This document shows positions 42,123-51,995 of a stretch of 64,000 bases of DNA, piece after piece. The stretch's first letter is position 1; every line of letters starts with the position of its first letter. The stretch is from Xanthobacter tagetidis (lineage in GTDB: Bacteria > Pseudomonadota > Alphaproteobacteria > Rhizobiales > Xanthobacteraceae). Position numbers and translations under genes: made by a program. The DNA lies in contig NZ_RCTF01000002.1 in assembly GCF_003667445.1 (NCBI RefSeq), positions 186,001 through 250,000 of the forward strand, read 5' to 3'. The notes beneath the pieces were generated by a model. That model searched no databases and was not told the origin of the DNA. It saw only the letters and a program-made list of their open reading frames with translations.

Positions 42123-43592
42123 ATGAAGTACCTCCCAAAATCTCAGACGTTCGCGGGGCGATTTTCTATCTATTTGATCGCGGGCGTTTCCCAACAGCTC
42201 ATCAATGTCGCGCTTCTTCCTATATTTTCCCATTTCCTCGAGCCAGCGGAAATAGGCTTGCTCGCGGTCCTTGCAGCGCTCGAGGCGTTGCTCGTGATTT
42301 CATTTGATGGTGCGTTTGCGGCCAGCTGTGTCCATTATTACCATGTCAACAAGACAGAATCGCGAGACCGCACGATCTCGCGGCTCTTTCTCGTCTCGCT
42401 GGCTGTCGCAGCGGTGTTGGCCTTGGCGAGCTTTGTGCTCATCTGGCCGACATGGTCGCTGTGGACCACTTTATCGCCGCCTTCGAGCATGCTCGTCGCG
42501 ATTTTGATCGCGGGCGCATTTTTTCAGCGTATCAACCTGTTCGCGCAGCAGATGTATAGAACGCGAGAGCAGGCGAGGCCATTTGCAGTCATCGCTCTGG
42601 TTCGTATTTCCTTGCTTCTTGTCTTGAGTCTGCTGCTCGTCTGCGTTCTCGACCTTGGGCTTCTCGGAGTGTTTCTGGCGCGGGCGCTCGCGGCGTTCCT
42701 GACGATGATCATCGAGATCAAGCCGCTCGCGCGTCCGGCATTGTCGCCTGCTCCCGGGACCGTGGTGGAGCCATTGCTTCCCATCTGGCTGTTTGCGATG
42801 CCGCTGTTGCTTCAACAGCTTTCAGGATGGGCGCGCGTCTTTTTCGACCGGATTCTGCTCTCGAATTTTGTCGGGGCACCCGCCCTTGGGGTATATTTTG
42901 CGGCCGGTCTCGCGGGGCAAGCTTTCGCGCTTCTTACAATCACTTTCGATCAAACGTTTGCGCCATGGTATTATCGTAAAAGAAGCTCGGGCGAGTTGGA
43001 TTTTAGAAAAAAATCAACGATTGTGGCCCGTGTTTATCTGTCGGGTCTCGGCATTCTGTGTGTGGTCGCCATGGCGGTTTCTCCCGAAATTTATCATATT
43101 CTGTTCCCGGGCCAGTTTGCCGAGGCGGGGAGAATCGCTCCCATGATCATTGCGGCTCAATTTATAAACGCCGCCGGGCAGTTCTTTTCCAAGGTACTCC
43201 TCTTTCATCGAAAGACAGCTCTAATTCCGGTCTTTAGCGGAGTTGGAATGCTTATCGGATTCGGCTGTATGATTTTTCTTGTCAATTATTTGGGGGTCGT
43301 TGCCGGCGCGTTGGGCCTCATCGTCACCAACCTCATCGTGCTCCTGGGCACATGGATGGCGGTTCGCCGCATCGAGGAGCCGGATTTCAGCATCCTTTTC
43401 ACACTCTTCATGTCGTCGATGCTCTGTGTCTACGGTGCGATCTTGTACCAGTGGGGCTTCGCATTCGAACTTCACTCGCTGGCGGTGCGCGGGGCGGGCG
43501 TTGTCGTCTGTATCCTGGCCGTGGTGCCCCTCATCGGATCCGATGGCCGAGCCTTGATACTCGGCCTTCTGGGACGCCGGGGCGGAATCTGA
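42123..43592 (+). CDS. Polysaccharide flippase (Wzx/MATE-like, lipopolysaccharide biosynthesis protein)
   Basis: A 489-residue integral membrane protein with about twelve to fourteen hydrophobic segments, the oligosaccharidyl-lipid flippase pattern. Characteristic blocks are SIYLIAGVSQQLINVALLPI near the N-terminus, LLQQLSGWARVFFDRILLSN in the middle and charged loops between helices. It translocates undecaprenyl-linked repeat units across the inner membrane. Its base composition is lower in GC than that of the flanking genes, usual for Wzx and Wzy. No clear ribosome binding site precedes ATG 42123, but it is the first Met in the conserved N-terminus. The 189-bp spacer to the convergent pyruvyl transferase gene holds no gene. 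Confidence 0.85.
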   Translation: MKYLPKSQTFAGRFSIYLIAGVSQQLINVALLPIFSHFLEPAEIGLLAVLAALEALLVISFDGAFAASCVHYYHVNKTESRDRTISRLFLVSLAVAAVLALASFVLIWPTWSLWTTLSPPSSMLVAILIAGAFFQRINLFAQQMYRTREQARPFAVIALVRISLLLVLSLLLVCVLDLGLLGVFLARALAAFLTMIIEIKPLARPALSPAPGTVVEPLLPIWLFAMPLLLQQLSGWARVFFDRILLSNFVGAPALGVYFAAGLAGQAFALLTITFDQTFAPWYYRKRSSGELDFRKKSTIVARVYLSGLGILCVVAMAVSPEIYHILFPGQFAEAGRIAPMIIAAQFINAAGQFFSKVLLFHRKTALIPVFSGVGMLIGFGCMIFLVNYLGVVAGALGLIVTNLIVLLGTWMAVRRIEEPDFSILFTLFMSSMLCVYGAILYQWGFAFELHSLAVRGAGVVVCILAVVPLIGSDGRALILGLLGRRGGI

Positions 43593-43781
43593 CCTGGTGG
43601 GGGTTCTCCTGACTTGGGGCGTGCGCGCCTTATCAGTGTGTGCAGCGGGCTGAGCTGACGACCCGTTCCCCTCTTCAACCGAAAGAGCCGGCCAACCGGC
43701 AAATGATCTCAATTTTCGCGTTTGCTCGTGATCCAGAAGCGGGGCGCCTGCGCGCGCCCGGCCTCATGGCAGTCGCCCCCG

Positions 43782-44984
43782 TCACCGCGACAGTGCGGGC
43801 GCAAACTGGGCGATATTTTCTTGCGTCAGGGTGTAGAGGGCGGTCTGAGCTTCGGCCACCTGCGCGCGATAGCTTTCGACGTCGTCGAGAATTGGGCTGA
43901 GGCGGGCGATGAAGGCGTCCTTGAATCCCCGGTGCTGCACGTCGACCTGCCATTCGGGCTTGCCGATGTCGTTGAGGAAATAGGCCAGCTTGGGATGGGA
44001 AACCAACGAGAAGATGGCATTGCCGACGCCGAAGGGGACCATCTGCCCATGCCCACGCATCCCTAGCGTCAGCGGGATCGCGGCGTAGAAATTCACGACC
44101 TCTTCGAAACTTGCGTTCGGCATGTCGTGCACGGTGAAGCGCACTCCGGCGGACCGCAGGAACGGGAGAAAATACCGATCGCGCGGATCGTGAATTGTGA
44201 CCACAAGCCTCCAACCCTTTGAGGTGAGCCACTTCAAGCAATCGGCGATTTCCTCGACCACCGGTCCAACGCCATCTTTGAAGCGAAGCTCCGCCCTGTC
44301 GAACGCAAGATTGACCGCAGCGACGCGCTCCAGCCTTGGAACGTTGATGGGGTGGAAGCGCGATATCATGGTGGTCGGGCAGGGCTGAAACTTGAGCTTG
44401 GCTGCCAGTTCTGGAGAAAGGTATTCTGACAGCGCTGCAATGCTGCCCCGATTGCGCAGTCCGAAGAAGGCGGATTTGGCAATTGTCTCGGTGATGTGTT
44501 CCCTGAACTGGGATGCGAACTCGTCCTGCCCGGAAAACCGGTTGTAGCCTATGGCGAAGCCGATGATCGGACGCTCCAACTGGCGCAGGAGATCGAGGGG
44601 AATGTTCCACTGCCAGCCGGACGCACTCGCCGGAACGCTGTCCTTGAGGATCAGGCCGCCGCCCCCGAGCACCAGCGCCGGTGCGCGCTTGTTGATTGTT
44701 GCGATGTCCTCCGGCAGTACGCGCTCCCGTACCGGCATCAGCCGCCAGCGATGCTGTCCCAGTTCATGATCGATGATCTTTCTGGTGGAGACGAACAGCG
44801 CAGTATCGCCGCAGTTGCCCGACCGATGGACCCCGTAGTGGGGCAAGAAAGTCTCATCGGAGCCGAGGACCTTGTCTTTCAGGCGGTAGCCCCGGGGGCG
44901 CAGCCGTTCGCTGGCTGCGCTCAGGGCACGGGGTATGAAGCCATGCGGGTCTTGGCGCAACGAAGCCACGATGCGGTCTAGCAT
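43782..44984 (-). CDS. Polysaccharide pyruvyl transferase family protein
   Basis: A 400-residue protein of the WcaK/CsaB group. The N-terminal GVHRSGNCGDTALF carries the G-N-x-G-D motif, LVLGGGGLILKDS follows, and the C-terminal block MRGHGQMVPFGVGNAIFSLV is typical. These enzymes transfer pyruvate from PEP to form a ketal on a sugar, adding a negative charge to the polymer; some relatives do other sugar work. The start at ATG 44984 is on the open frame; no strong ribosome binding site is visible. Upstream is a 737-bp spacer. Confidence 0.82.
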   Translation of the reverse strand: MLDRIVASLRQDPHGFIPRALSAASERLRPRGYRLKDKVLGSDETFLPHYGVHRSGNCGDTALFVSTRKIIDHELGQHRWRLMPVRERVLPEDIATINKRAPALVLGGGGLILKDSVPASASGWQWNIPLDLLRQLERPIIGFAIGYNRFSGQDEFASQFREHITETIAKSAFFGLRNRGSIAALSEYLSPELAAKLKFQPCPTTMISRFHPINVPRLERVAAVNLAFDRAELRFKDGVGPVVEEIADCLKWLTSKGWRLVVTIHDPRDRYFLPFLRSAGVRFTVHDMPNASFEEVVNFYAAIPLTLGMRGHGQMVPFGVGNAIFSLVSHPKLAYFLNDIGKPEWQVDVQHRGFKDAFIARLSPILDDVESYRAQVAEAQTALYTLTQENIAQFAPALSR

Positions 44985-45286
44985 GTGTCTGGTCCCATCA
45001 GCGGGTAGGAGGAAAGGGGCTTGTCGTGTCTATCTGGTAGAGGCGGGCTTCGGCTATCTCGAAAGCCTATGCGGGCCGGGTGACGATCCGATTACGAGCA
45101 CCTTGGAGCGTGTTGCGAGAAGCGCGGCCGTTCCGAAGAAAGGTGTTCATGATAATAAAAATTATCCATAATCTCCAAATCACATGGTTTAAACCAAGTA
45201 TTTCTATGCAGCGTTCCATTATCAGTTATGCATATATTCATTTTCGCAAACGTCAGAGTCGTAAAATGCTCGGAAAATTGCGCCGC

Positions 45287-45586
45287 TCACACGGTTGTAA
45301 TGCAATGATGGGAAGTCTTGTCTGGTAGTGCCGGTGCGAATTGTAGCGCTATTTTCTTGTGCGGTGCAAGAGTGGGAAGGCCGGTCGCCTGCTGGTCGAC
45401 GCTGACCACCGTCCCCTGTCCTGAATAGGCCGTGGCGCCTGGCTGCCGGAGATTGAGCGGCTGGGTGCCGGCGATGGTCATCCTGAGGTCTGGATGGGCC
45501 TCACGCAGAACCGATTCGATGCGGGCGAACGTGCGCCCGGATGACCCGCCGGTCGCCACGGCGCGAACGGAAAGAGGCCTCGTCAT
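45287..45586 (-). CDS. Short ORF of unknown function, probably a truncated gene remnant
   Basis: A 99-residue frame starts at ATG 45586 with GGAGGGTGG directly before it. The first ~60 codons are GC-rich at third positions and protein-like (ARIESVLREAHPDLRMTIAG). The last ~35 (ALPDKTSHHCITTV) are not. I do not recognise it. It looks like the 5' piece of a gene cut off when the flanking DNA was rearranged. The spacer 44985-45721 is otherwise without a gene; 45130-45300 is AT-rich. A 12-bp direct repeat TGCGGTGCAAGA occurs just upstream and just downstream of this ORF (about 45359 and 45667). Confidence 0.35.
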   Translation of the reverse strand: MTRPLSVRAVATGGSSGRTFARIESVLREAHPDLRMTIAGTQPLNLRQPGATAYSGQGTVVSVDQQATGLPTLAPHKKIALQFAPALPDKTSHHCITTV

Positions 45587-45721
45587 CCACCCTCCAGACG
45601 TCCGGCACAAGCCGGTGCAGCCGCACCTTCGCAACGGCGCACCTTCTGTTTAACCGGAACTTTTTTTGCGGTGCAAGATTGGCTAGGATGCTGTGCGGCG
45701 GCGGCTATGGGAAACAACGGG

Positions 45722-47560
45722 ATGAGAGACGTAAACGCAGCCTTTCTCCTGTCCCGCCGCGAACTGATTCTCGCCGGCCTGGGGATCATTTTCGTGCCGC
45801 CCGCCATTGCGGGTGCGACGCGCGACCCCTTCCTTGCGAATGCCCCCGCGGCACTCAAGGACCGCCTCGCCGAACTCGGGCGGCTCAGCCGTCGCACACA
45901 GGTGGGTCATGTGAACATTCCCCGCCTTTATCGGGACCTGGATGCTCTTCCCGGCAGCCGCGACGCGGTGGATCTGAGGTCCTTCGGCGCCCGGCAGGAC
46001 GGAGAGACGGATGACACGGACGCTGTCCGCAACGCCCTGGGCTCGTCCGCGCAGGTCATCCGGATTTCGGGTGGAGGCGTGGTGCGGATCACGCGGTCGA
46101 TCGACGTCGATCGTTCCGTGGCGTTCGTTGGAGCCGGTGATGGAACATCGATCCGCTACACTGGAGCGGGCGCCGTCTTCAATGTCGGCCTTCGGCAGGG
46201 CGGTGATACGGACTTCCTCCACGATCTTCGCTTCGATCGCCTGGTGGTGTCGGGTCCCGGCAACGGCAACAGAACGCCGCCGCTCATACAGGCGCGCAAT
46301 GTCCGGGGCATCTCGCTCACCCGTTCGAAGATCTCGAACATGGGCGGGCTGGTGGTACGGCATGCTCTCGAACGCAAGATAAACTTCCGCGGCGAAGGCG
46401 CACCGCGATCTCCTGACGTGGACCCGGCCGTACTCGGCGGCTTCTCGGCAGCCTCGACCGACGATCTCAACGAAGACGTGGTGCTCATCGACAATGAGAT
46501 CGCTTGCGATGCCTATTTTGCTCAGGCGCTGCGTGTGAATTTCGGCAAGCGGCTCGTTGCTGCCTACAATCGCTGCCGCCATGCCAATATTTCGTGGTGG
46601 GGTGGCGGCGGCCGGGTGATTGAGGGCGGGGCAATGCAGTTTCTCCGCCGGGTGCGAGAATTCGCCATTGTCGGCAACGAAGTCCATGGGTCTCTGGGCG
46701 GAATATACGGCAACAACGGCGATAACGTCCTGATTGAAGACAATATGTCCGATGACGTCCTGGACTGCGGCATCGATTTCGAGGGATGTTTCAACTCGAT
46801 CGCTCGCAGAAATATTTGCAGAGACGCAGGTAATTTCGCGTATTCAACTTTTTTTGCTGCGAAGAATGTCAGCTTCGAACACAATATCGCCATTCAGACC
46901 GGCAAGGGCGCCAGCGCCCCCCAGCGGTTGGGCTCCCGTCCGGTTGGGAAGCCGACTGGAACAATCGTCTTCGCCCTGAGAAGCGCGGGCTTCGCGGGAG
47001 AGGGAAAGATCGAGGTTGCCTGCACCAACAACACTTTTGCGTTTACCGGTCCTGCTGGCCTCGGTTATGTACTGCCGAGCTATAGCTCTTCCCTGAATTT
47101 TTCTGAAAACGAATTTCTGAATGTGAAATGCAATCTGAAGTACAGCCAATCTGGGGTTGTCGTTATTAATAGGAACGCGTTTGTCTATACGCAGCCGAGC
47201 CTCGAGCCGGAGGTTCTGGTGGGGATCGGTGACACCAGGCCGCGGTCCGAGTCGCGCATCGTCGACAACACGCTGCTGATCGCGGCCGACATGCCAAAGG
47301 GCTCTGCGGCGTTGGGGGCGGTCCAGAGAAGTCCCGGCCGCACGGTCATCAGTGGCAACGACGTCAAGCTCTCCGGCGGCTCGGTGGAGTATGGGCTGCT
47401 GATCCGTACGGAAAAGCCGGAGGACGGGAAGGAGCCCGAATTCGTCGTGAGGGATAACCGGCTTCCCTCTATCGTCGACCGCAGCGAGGGGGGGGCTGCG
47501 AATGTGCTGGCTGAGGGCAATGTCGATGCAGGCGGCTCCGGCGTCGGCGTGGTCAGGTAG
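45722..47560 (+). CDS. Right-handed beta-helix protein, pectate-lyase-3-like, exported
   Basis: A 612-residue protein. A Tat-like signal occurs near the N-terminus: Ser-Arg-Arg-Glu-Leu, followed by a hydrophobic stretch (LILAGLGIIFVPPAIAGA). The domain start DLRSFGARQDGETDDTDAV is the classical entry to the pectate lyase superfamily-3 beta-helix. Parallel coils with regular N/I/V positions follow (VLIEDNMSDDVLDCGIDFEG, ARRNICRDAGNFAYSTFFAA). It may trim, epimerise or bind the locus polysaccharide in the periplasm. ATG 45722 is chosen because it lies closest to the twin-arginine motif; in-frame starts at 45671 and 45707 are possible. Confidence 0.78.
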   Translation: MRDVNAAFLLSRRELILAGLGIIFVPPAIAGATRDPFLANAPAALKDRLAELGRLSRRTQVGHVNIPRLYRDLDALPGSRDAVDLRSFGARQDGETDDTDAVRNALGSSAQVIRISGGGVVRITRSIDVDRSVAFVGAGDGTSIRYTGAGAVFNVGLRQGGDTDFLHDLRFDRLVVSGPGNGNRTPPLIQARNVRGISLTRSKISNMGGLVVRHALERKINFRGEGAPRSPDVDPAVLGGFSAASTDDLNEDVVLIDNEIACDAYFAQALRVNFGKRLVAAYNRCRHANISWWGGGGRVIEGGAMQFLRRVREFAIVGNEVHGSLGGIYGNNGDNVLIEDNMSDDVLDCGIDFEGCFNSIARRNICRDAGNFAYSTFFAAKNVSFEHNIAIQTGKGASAPQRLGSRPVGKPTGTIVFALRSAGFAGEGKIEVACTNNTFAFTGPAGLGYVLPSYSSSLNFSENEFLNVKCNLKYSQSGVVVINRNAFVYTQPSLEPEVLVGIGDTRPRSESRIVDNTLLIAADMPKGSAALGAVQRSPGRTVISGNDVKLSGGSVEYGLLIRTEKPEDGKEPEFVVRDNRLPSIVDRSEGGAANVLAEGNVDAGGSGVGVVR

Positions 47561-47651
47561 ACCCGGGCCCCCGCGGCCAGAGGTGTCCGGCCACGAAGCA
47601 GTTCGAGCGAATGGATTCAGTGGAACGTGGCAGCATGAGGATGCGGGGGGC

Positions 47652-49685
47652 ATGAAGTATCGGGCTGATATCGATGGGCTACGGTGCGTCGCCGTTGTGC
47701 CGGTTGTGCTATATCATGCCGGCCTTAGCCTGATGCCCGGCGGATTTGTTGGTGTTGATGTTTTTTTTGTAATTTCCGGGTTCTTGATCACCTCGATCAT
47801 TTATAATGAAATGGTTCAGGAAAAATTCAGTTTCGTTTCTTTTTATGATCGACGCGTCAGGCGTATATTTCCAGCATTATATTTCGTTTTGTTTGTGTCG
47901 TCGATCTTTGCGTTAGTAATATTGATACCGGTTGATCTTGTGGGTTATGGAAATAGTATGATCTATACGACGCTGTTCGCGTCGAATTTTTATTTCTGGT
48001 CAACTGCGGGATATTTCGCCGAGGCGTCGGAGACGCTGCCTCTCCTCCACACCTGGTCGCTGGCGGTTGAAGAGCAGTTCTATCTGCTGTTTCCACCGGT
48101 GTTGCTGCTCGTGCTGCGGCTGATCGGCGCGCGGTGGCTTGCGGTCGTTCTCCTGGTCGGGGCAGGTGTCTCGCTGGCGGCATCGGCGTGGGGGGTCTTC
48201 GCGGTTCCCCGTCTCACATTCTATCTGCTGCCGACCCGGGCCTGGGAGCTCTTGATCGGCTCGCTGATTGCCGTCCCGTTCCTCCCCAAGATTCCGGCAC
48301 GCTTGGGTTCGGCGCTTGCCGCGTCCGGCTTGGTCATGATTGCCGCGGCAATATTGACGATCGACGGCACGATGCCGTTTCCCGGCATCACCGCGCTCCT
48401 TCCCTGCATTGGCGCGGGGCTGGTGATCTATGGCGGCATGTGGTCCAGCGGAGGGCTGGCCAAGAGTGTGCTCGAATGGGCCCCGGTCGTGTATGTCGGC
48501 AGGCTCTCGTATTCCCTCTATCTCTGGCATTGGCCCGTTCTGGTTTTCGGTCGCCTCTATCTCGGGCGATCACCGAGTGCCGCCGAGGCGGTTGCTCTCG
48601 TCGCGCTCAGCTTTGCGCTCGCCGCGTTTTCATTGCGCTTTGTGGAGGCGCCCTTCCGTGGCGCGAACAGTCTTGGCGGGCGTCCCTGGCTCAGGCTCGG
48701 TGCCGGCGCAGGCCTCATCGCCGTAACCAGTGCGGTGGCGTTGACGTTCACCCTGAATCACGGCCTGCCCGGTCGCGTCTCCCAGGAAACGCTGACTGCG
48801 GAAGCGGTGCGCTGGGATCGCAATGCCTTGAGGCAGAGGTGCCTGGTCGATTCCCCGTTCTCGTTCAGCGCGCGCCAGAAACTGCCACCGATCGAGGGCT
48901 GCCTCGCGGGTCCAGGCGCGGCCGGGCAGCGCTATGAGGTCGTCGTGTGGGGGGACTCGCAGGCGGATTCCCTGGTGCCCGCCGTCGTCGATATGGTCGC
49001 CGCCAGGGGCTGGACGGTGCGCGAGATCGCCATGGAGGGATGCCCGCCACTGATTGGTGCGGATCTCGTTGTGGTCAAGCAGGACCTGCGTGGCGATCGC
49101 TGCAAGCAATTCAATACACAGGCGATCGAGATGATCCGCAATTCCCCCGGGCTGAAGCTTGTGGTGGTGGCGGGTCGGTGGTCCGTTTGGTCCGAAGGTG
49201 GAAGTGTGCCCGCTGACCCGCGCTACAGCGTTGACGAGATCAGCGGCGTTCGCAGCCTCGACAACAGCCGCCGCGTTTTCGCCCGCTCGCTTGAGGCATC
49301 GGTTCGCCAGATCACGGAAACAGGTGTTGCCGTCCTCCTCATGGGGCAGGTTCCGGAATATGAGCATTCGCCATGGCGCTGCGCGGCCTATGCACGCCTC
49401 CGAGGCCACCCCGTCGATGCCTGCAAGATCGGCGAGCGCAACGTGGTCGCGGCTCCCATGCAATATTCCAACACGATCATCCGGCAGCTTGCGAAGGACG
49501 ATCCGCTCGTCTCCATCGTGCTGCCGACCGAAGTGCTCTGTGAAGGCGAGCGCTGTTATTCCGGGCGCGACGGAATATTCTATTATATCAATGCCAATCA
49601 CCTGACCTCATCAGGTGCAAGGCATGTGCTGAGCGTCTTCACTTTCGATCCGAAGGTGGGCGGCGCAGGCGGGTCGCCGAACTGA
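47652..49685 (+). CDS. OafA/YrhL-type membrane acyltransferase with C-terminal SGNH domain
   Basis: A 677-residue protein. Residues ~1-370 form the acyltransferase-3 membrane domain with about ten helices (YRADIDGLRCVAVVPVVLYH, HTWSLAVEEQFYLLFPPVL, SYSLYLWHWPVLVF). From about 420 onward is an SGNH hydrolase-like domain with EVVVWGDSQADSLVP, containing the nucleophile. The C-terminal NANHLTSSG block usually has Asp at its first position; here it is Asn, so activity of this domain is open. It would O-acetylate (or otherwise acylate) sugars of the surface polymer. ATG 47652 follows GGGGGG and starts exactly at the family N-terminus. Confidence 0.87.
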   Translation: MKYRADIDGLRCVAVVPVVLYHAGLSLMPGGFVGVDVFFVISGFLITSIIYNEMVQEKFSFVSFYDRRVRRIFPALYFVLFVSSIFALVILIPVDLVGYGNSMIYTTLFASNFYFWSTAGYFAEASETLPLLHTWSLAVEEQFYLLFPPVLLLVLRLIGARWLAVVLLVGAGVSLAASAWGVFAVPRLTFYLLPTRAWELLIGSLIAVPFLPKIPARLGSALAASGLVMIAAAILTIDGTMPFPGITALLPCIGAGLVIYGGMWSSGGLAKSVLEWAPVVYVGRLSYSLYLWHWPVLVFGRLYLGRSPSAAEAVALVALSFALAAFSLRFVEAPFRGANSLGGRPWLRLGAGAGLIAVTSAVALTFTLNHGLPGRVSQETLTAEAVRWDRNALRQRCLVDSPFSFSARQKLPPIEGCLAGPGAAGQRYEVVVWGDSQADSLVPAVVDMVAARGWTVREIAMEGCPPLIGADLVVVKQDLRGDRCKQFNTQAIEMIRNSPGLKLVVVAGRWSVWSEGGSVPADPRYSVDEISGVRSLDNSRRVFARSLEASVRQITETGVAVLLMGQVPEYEHSPWRCAAYARLRGHPVDACKIGERNVVAAPMQYSNTIIRQLAKDDPLVSIVLPTEVLCEGERCYSGRDGIFYYINANHLTSSGARHVLSVFTFDPKVGGAGGSPN

Positions 49686-49734
49686 CCGGCCCGGGCATGG
49701 AGTTCGCGGGTTTGTGACCTGCGTCACGCCGCCC

Positions 49735-50745
49735 CTACTTCCGGTAATGATCCCGGTACCACGCCACGAAGGCCGGCACGCCGATGTCGAGTGGGGTCTG
49801 TGGACGGAATCCCGTCAGCGCTTCCAGCAGGCGCGGGTCGGCGAAGGTATCGCGCACGTCGCCGGGCTGCATGGGCCGCATGAGCTTTTCTGCCTCGCGG
49901 CCCACCGCGGCCTCGATGGCCTTGACGAAGTCCAGCAGCCCCACGGGTTCGCCGCCGCCGATGTTCACCGCCCGCCAGGGAGCGACCGGGGAGAGGCTGT
50001 CCTCGACGCCGGCGGCCTTAACCGGCTGGCCCGCCACCGGCGGCATGCCGGCGAGCCGCACCACGGCCTCGACGATGTCGTCCACATAGGTGAAGTCGCG
50101 CCGCATCTCGCCCATGCCGTAGATCTCGATCGGGCGTCCCGAAAGGATCGCGTCCACGAACTTGAACAGCGCCATGTCCGGCCGGCCCCACGGGCCGTAG
50201 ACGGTGAAGAAGCGGAACGAGGTGGTCGGCAGGCCCCACAAGTGCGCGTAGGAATGGGCCATGGCCTCCATGGCCTTCTTGGTGGCGGCATAGAGCGTGA
50301 TCGGCCAGTCCGCGCGGTCGGTCTCGGCGAACGGCATCTTCGCGTTGCCGCCATAGACCGAGCTGGTGGAGGCCATCAGCAGGTGCTTCGGCCGCGCGAC
50401 ACGCGCCGCCTCCAGCACGTTGTAGGAACCGACCAGGTTCGAATCCACATAGGTGCGCGGATGCTCGATGGAGTAGCGCACCCCTGCCTGGGCGGCGAGG
50501 TGAACCATCACGTCCGGCGCCGCGGCCTCGGTGGCGGCAGTGAGCGCCGCCATGTCCTCGAGCCGGGCCTCGACGGCGCGGAACCCGTTCGAACGGGCGA
50601 GAATGTCGTGGCGCGCGCGCTTGAGCGCCGGGTCGTAATAGTCGGTCATACCGTCATAGCCGACGACGAAATGGCCCTCGTCCAGCAGCCGGCGCGCCAG
50701 ATGGAAGCCGATGAAGCCGGCGGTACCGGTGATCAGAAAGCGCAT
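49735..50745 (-). CDS. lpsL: UDP-glucuronate 4-epimerase-like NAD-dependent epimerase (LpsL type)
   Basis: A 336-residue extended SDR. The N-terminus [20 protein letters not shown] is the NAD motif, the Ser lies in [18 protein letters not shown], the catalytic Tyr-x3-Lys is [15 protein letters not shown], and [20 protein letters not shown] is the typical GalA-epimerase block. It interconverts UDP-glucuronate and UDP-galacturonate. Ugd, encoded at 57 kb, would supply the substrate. The gene symbol follows the rhizobial LpsL assignment and is moderately certain. Confidence 0.88.
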   Translation of the reverse strand: MRFLITGTAGFIGFHLARRLLDEGHFVVGYDGMTDYYDPALKRARHDILARSNGFRAVEARLEDMAALTAATEAAAPDVMVHLAAQAGVRYSIEHPRTYVDSNLVGSYNVLEAARVARPKHLLMASTSSVYGGNAKMPFAETDRADWPITLYAATKKAMEAMAHSYAHLWGLPTTSFRFFTVYGPWGRPDMALFKFVDAILSGRPIEIYGMGEMRRDFTYVDDIVEAVVRLAGMPPVAGQPVKAAGVEDSLSPVAPWRAVNIGGGEPVGLLDFVKAIEAAVGREAEKLMRPMQPGDVRDTFADPRLLEALTGFRPQTPLDIGVPAFVAWYRDHYRK

Positions 50746-51022
50746 GAAGGGTCTCGCGAGGGGTTCAATCCGCAGTGGCGCAGGGATGAATGGTCCAGAC
50801 TGGTGGGATCAGGTGATATATGGGTTTCCGCGCGTTTTGCGAACTTGCCCCACCGTCAGCCCTGCAAGACCGTGCCCGGAGGATGCTATCGCACGCATCA
50901 TGTTCGCTCACGTCGCCCTCCCACGCGGGAGCGGGATCCGATCGTATTGGTCGAATTCGCGACCGGAGTCACGGGCTGGTTCCTGTTCAAGGACGCCTCC
51001 GGCAGATGGGCCGTCGTCCGCG

Positions 51023-51763
51023 TCATTTATGGAAATACACCACCTTGCCTCTCGATTCGCTCAATCCGATCCGAAAGCCGGCTGAAATAAATTTGGAAAA
51101 AATCTGAGTGATTTTGGTATCATCTATGAATTGAGGGTGAAATTCGATGCAAATTTTATTTATTGAATCCAAATCTGAGTCTTTAAGTATTTCAAATTCG
51201 GCGCCCTCTACATCCATTACGAGGGCAGTTGGACGATAAAGTGCCACGGCTTCGGAAAATGACACGCCTCTCACTTTTATTGCATGAGTGGTGCCGTCCT
51301 TGTCAGACAGTGAGCTGGCCCAAAAATGGTCGGAGATGAAGAATTCTACTTCGGATTGACTGGTAGAGGTGATCGCCGCATTGATGAGGGTGGGAGACAA
51401 CCCATTCAGTGCGTAATTCTCTCGGGCAATTGCGCAAATATCGGGGTTCGCCTCGATGCTGACGACGTTTGATGAACCAACGATTTGGCAGCAGCGCATG
51501 CCGATAAAACCGACGGCGGCCCCGATCTCAAGCACCCTGTCGCTGGGCGTAAGTACGGTGCTGACAAGATGATATTCGGAGTGTTCGTACGAGCCTTTAT
51601 AAAAGGCATCGCGCATTGTTGCCGGCCAACGGGGGTCGACCTTAAGCTTGATCCCGTTGATTTTGACGATCTGAGGCTTGACGACCCTAAACCAAGAAGT
51701 GAGCAGGTGGCGCCTGGCGAGTCTGACCGTGTGTCTCAGTCGGTCTTTGGCCTTCGTCCGCAT
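51023..51763 (-). CDS. FkbM family methyltransferase
   Basis: A 246-residue SAM-dependent methyltransferase. The SAM motif is LTPSDRVLEIGAAVGFIGMR, then NVVSIEANPDICAIARENYA, and the FkbM-type DVEGAEFEIL motif is near residue 195. Members methylate hydroxyls of sugars or lipids. Composition is AT-rich compared with neighbouring genes, which points to acquisition within the mosaic locus. ATG 51763 follows GGAGGTG; the frame extends upstream without support. The 277-bp spacer 50746-51022 and the 232-bp spacer 51764-51995 hold no gene that I can support. Confidence 0.85.
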   Translation of the reverse strand: MRTKAKDRLRHTVRLARRHLLTSWFRVVKPQIVKINGIKLKVDPRWPATMRDAFYKGSYEHSEYHLVSTVLTPSDRVLEIGAAVGFIGMRCCQIVGSSNVVSIEANPDICAIARENYALNGLSPTLINAAITSTSQSEVEFFISDHFWASSLSDKDGTTHAIKVRGVSFSEAVALYRPTALVMDVEGAEFEILKDSDLDSINKICIEFHPQFIDDTKITQIFSKFISAGFRIGLSESRGKVVYFHK

Positions 51764-51995
51764 GCGGGCACCTCCAGGCGGGGAATGACGCAGGTTGTTT
51801 CGTTTTGGGCGGGTCAGATCCATCTTCTTCTCACCATGGAACCTGCGCGCCGGTTCGTCGACCTCGACGGCGGTGCGTTGCCATCAGGAGACGAAAGGGC
51901 GTCGGGCAAGCAGCGCCATGTCCGCCGCGCAGGCTTCAAGTTCCGGCATATCCCAGGTTCGCCTTATGTTGCTGCCGGGGCCGGGTCGTCCAGCC

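Noticed and set aside
50746-51022. Small ORF with VEFATGVTGWFLFKDASGRW on the + strand
   Set aside because: The frame has no start site with a ribosome binding site and no recognisable domain; it is likely chance or a very old remnant.
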